Below are positions 6,089 through 7,661 of a stretch of 7,661 nucleotides of DNA, piece by piece. The notes under the pieces were generated by a model. The model saw only the letters and a list, made by a program, of their open reading frames with translations, was not told the origin of the DNA and did not search any database. The stretch covers positions 2,255 through 9,915 of the forward strand of contig PMBW01000148.1 in NCBI GenBank assembly GCA_003153075.1, read 5' to 3'. Position 1 is the first letter of the stretch, and the number at the start of each line of letters is the position of its first letter. The stretch is from Dehalococcoidia bacterium (lineage in GTDB: Bacteria; Chloroflexota; Dehalococcoidia; Dehalococcoidales; Fen-1064). The position numbers and the translations under genes are program-made.

Positions 6089-6970
6089 TTGAAAAAGTCA
6101 ACGATGTTGCGAAAACTGCTAAAAGAACCGGGGCTTTTTATCATGCCGTGTGTCTATGACTGCCTCACGGCAAGGTGCGCGGAAGCGGTTGGATTTAAGG
6201 CTGCCTATATGAGCTGGGGAGGAACCCGTGACGCGGAGTTAGGTATGCCCCCCGTTGATATCGTGAATATGACAGAAACCGTAAATATTGCCCGGTATAT
6301 CGTGAACTCGGTTAACATTCCTGTGATTGTTAACTCCGATGATGGATTTGGCGGCGCTCTGGCTGCCTACCGCACTACTCAGGAGATGATCAGAGCAGGG
6401 GTGGCGGGCATGACCATCGGCGACCGTAAGCACCTCATTCTAGCCACTGCTCCCCATAACTTGATCGAAGTGCTGCCCAGGGATGAGTATCTGGGTAAGA
6501 TCGGCGCAGTCCTGGAGGCGCGGGATAAAGAAGACAAAGATGTTATTATTGCTGCGGTCATCGAAGCCGGCGCAATGCTGGGAGATGATGAGGTGTTAGC
6601 GCGCGCAAAAGCCTGTGTCAAACTGGGGGTTGATGTGATATTCCCGCACAGTATCCCGGCGCAGTCTAAATTTGGGGTAAGGACTTTACCCGGAATTAAA
6701 AAGCTCTATAAAGATATCGGCGCCCCGGAAGTCATGATCTGGGGCTTTGAGCCGGAAAACATTACTCCTGAAGATTACATTGCCGCGGGAGCTAAACTGT
6801 GGGCAGGCAGTCTGGATATCGCGCCGATGTTACTCGATAACTATCAAAAATTCTACGATACAAAGAAACCGCCAAAAGGAGTGATGCAGGGGCCTGCCGC
6901 GGATAAACTGCGCAAATTGAGAGGGTTAGACACCTGGATCGACTTGGAAAAGAAATATATACTGAAATAG
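6089..6970 (+). CDS. Isocitrate lyase/PEP mutase superfamily protein with altered active-site motifs
   Basis: This is a 293-residue, probably cytoplasmic TIM-barrel protein of the size usual for 2-methylisocitrate lyase, PEP mutase and oxaloacetate decarboxylase relatives. The N-terminal LRKLLKEPGLFIMPCVYDCLTAR and AAYMSWGG match the superfamily start (substrate loop, first strands). NIPVIVNSDDGFGG (76-89) corresponds to the strand that normally reads V-D-A-D-T-G-Y/F-G; here the first metal Asp is Asn82 and Thr is Asp85. The usual I-E-D reads IGD (110-112). The K-K/R-C-G-H catalytic loop of the lyases is absent, replaced by a short stretch with ATAPHN (119-124). The usual A-R-T-D-A or A-R-V-E-A reads AVIEA (156-160), followed by GVDVIFPHS, closest in pattern to the PEP mutase branch. 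Members cleave or form C-C or P-C bonds in 2-oxo or hydroxy acids with Mg. With these changes the reaction cannot be named. The TTG start has a strong ribosome site. It is convergent with the next gene. Confidence 0.82.
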   Translation: MKKSTMLRKLLKEPGLFIMPCVYDCLTARCAEAVGFKAAYMSWGGTRDAELGMPPVDIVNMTETVNIARYIVNSVNIPVIVNSDDGFGGALAAYRTTQEMIRAGVAGMTIGDRKHLILATAPHNLIEVLPRDEYLGKIGAVLEARDKEDKDVIIAAVIEAGAMLGDDEVLARAKACVKLGVDVIFPHSIPAQSKFGVRTLPGIKKLYKDIGAPEVMIWGFEPENITPEDYIAAGAKLWAGSLDIAPMLLDNYQKFYDTKKPPKGVMQGPAADKLRKLRGLDTWIDLEKKYILK

Positions 6971-7003
6971 TATTTAGCGTACTTATTTGTGGAAAAATAA
7001 AGC

Positions 7004-7023
7004 GAACCGGCGAAAGCCGGTTC
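7004..7023. terminator. Bidirectional intrinsic terminator between convergent genes
   Basis: An 8-bp GC-rich stem (7004-7011 with 7016-7023) closes a GAAA tetraloop. On the plus strand it is followed by ACTTTTAAT. Read on the minus strand it is followed by the complement of GGAAAAATAAAGC, a T-rich tract. It lies between the stops at 6970 and 7037 of genes pointing at each other, so it can serve both. Confidence 0.8.
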
Positions 7024-7036
7024 ACTTTTAATAGGA

Positions 7037-7661
7037 CTATTTAATCGCCGATTTGTAACCGGAAATCTTCAGGTCGTGCTCAATCATCATTTTGAAAAGC
7101 TCTTGATATTTAACTTTCGGTTCCCACTCCAGTATCTCTTTTGCTTTCCTGTTGTCCCCTTGTGAAGGCACCGGCTTACCGGAATGAGCCCGGACAAGCG
7201 CGGCGGCCGCCGTCGGATTAACGCTGGAAAATCTTAATTCTAAACCAACGAGGGCTTTGCCCGTTTTAGCATCGATACCTTTCTCTTCCTGTCCTTCACC
7301 TGTCCAGATTAATTTGACCCCAATCGATTCAAATGCGGATTGAATGAATTCACGCAGATTGTGTGTCTCTCCCGTCGCAATCACATAATCATCCGGGCTG
7401 TCCTTTTGCAGCATTAACCACATTGCTTCCACATATTCCGCGGCATAACCCAGATCGCGGCTGAAATCCAGCGTGCCCAATGTCAATTTATCCTGCAGGC
7501 CCATTTTAATCCGGGCGACCGAATTAGCTATCAAACCGGCGACGGACTGACGGTTTCGCAGCGGGGAATCGTGGTCAAAAAGGATCCCGGCGCAGGCAAA
7601 GATATCGTATGATTCCCGGTAATTTGTTGTTATCATATGGCCGTAGACCTTCGCTATTCCG
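7037..7661 (-). CDS. GDP-mannose 4,6-dehydratase-like SDR, C-terminal part (5' end cut by window edge)
   Basis: About 207 residues are visible, from the right edge to the TAG at 7039-7037. The frame stays open beyond the internal ATG at 7636: the edge reads GIAKVYGHMITTNYRES, which aligns to the YxxxK helix of GMD with the Lys in view. The expected catalytic Tyr codon is cut, leaving only its last base C, which fits Tyr but does not prove it. GMD-like features continue: FACAGILFDHDSP, GLQDKLTLGTLDFSRD, YAAEYVEAMWLMLQ, DDYVIATGETHNLREF, TGEGQEEKGID and LEWEPKVKYQELFKMM. Differences from standard GMD are SPLR for SPRR, RDL for RDW, loss of the TRK-TR segment, and a longer stretch around residues SSVNPTAAAALVRAHSGK before the C-terminal helix, where GMD usually has R-P-x-E-V and a shorter loop. 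It belongs to the same family as the gene at 706 but is clearly divergent from it. It is transcribed towards the lyase-like gene and probably belongs to a separate operon extending right of the window. Confidence 0.85.
   Translation of the reverse strand, partial: GIAKVYGHMITTNYRESYDIFACAGILFDHDSPLRNRQSVAGLIANSVARIKMGLQDKLTLGTLDFSRDLGYAAEYVEAMWLMLQKDSPDDYVIATGETHNLREFIQSAFESIGVKLIWTGEGQEEKGIDAKTGKALVGLELRFSSVNPTAAAALVRAHSGKPVPSQGDNRKAKEILEWEPKVKYQELFKMMIEHDLKISGYKSAIK

Overview
The window looks like a piece of a bacterial chromosome carrying a small accessory metabolic locus. Five genes lie on the plus strand, and a sixth, cut by the right edge, runs towards them on the minus strand. Two exported lipoproteins with long Thr-rich linkers after the lipobox, followed by a W/F-W-D-S-L-G-K-P-Q-Y-G-G entry motif, resemble substrate-binding proteins I know from Chloroflexota of the class Dehalococcoidia. 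That taxonomic guess is from memory of the family, is tentative, and has not been checked by search. Three of the four visible gene starts are TTG or GTG, each fixed by a good Shine-Dalgarno site and a nearby in-frame stop.

Layout: (1) positions 1-675, the 3' part of a bicupin gene open to the left edge, with two cupin halves about 70% identical over 63 residues. (2) 706-1803, a full-length GDP-mannose 4,6-dehydratase-like SDR in which the catalytic Tyr of YxxxK is Ser. (3) 1901-3760 and 4061-5920, two tandem family 5 ABC substrate-binding lipoproteins, both 619 residues, with no permease or ATPase in the window. (4) 6089-6970, an isocitrate lyase/PEP mutase superfamily protein with several altered active-site motifs. 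(5) A hairpin with T-tracts on both sides (about 7004-7023), probably a shared terminator. (6) 7661-7037, the C-terminal part of a second GMD-like SDR.

The SDR gene and both binding-protein genes are each followed by a long perfect inverted repeat (14, 22 and 17 bp arms, unrelated in sequence), none with a good T-tract on the plus strand. The first two hairpins are followed by a similar 22-base box containing an SD-like GGAGGT that serves no visible start codon. This hairpin-plus-box arrangement in front of each binding-protein gene is the least explained structure in the window.

Working model (inference): the binding proteins capture a peptide-like or glycoside-like substrate outside the cell, and the SDR, cupin and lyase-like proteins process a sugar or carboxylic acid derived from it or from a sugar nucleotide. 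The recurrent loss of hallmark residues means textbook activities (GDP-mannose dehydration, isocitrate or methylisocitrate cleavage) should not be assumed. I see no CRISPR array, RNA gene, insertion sequence or phage feature.
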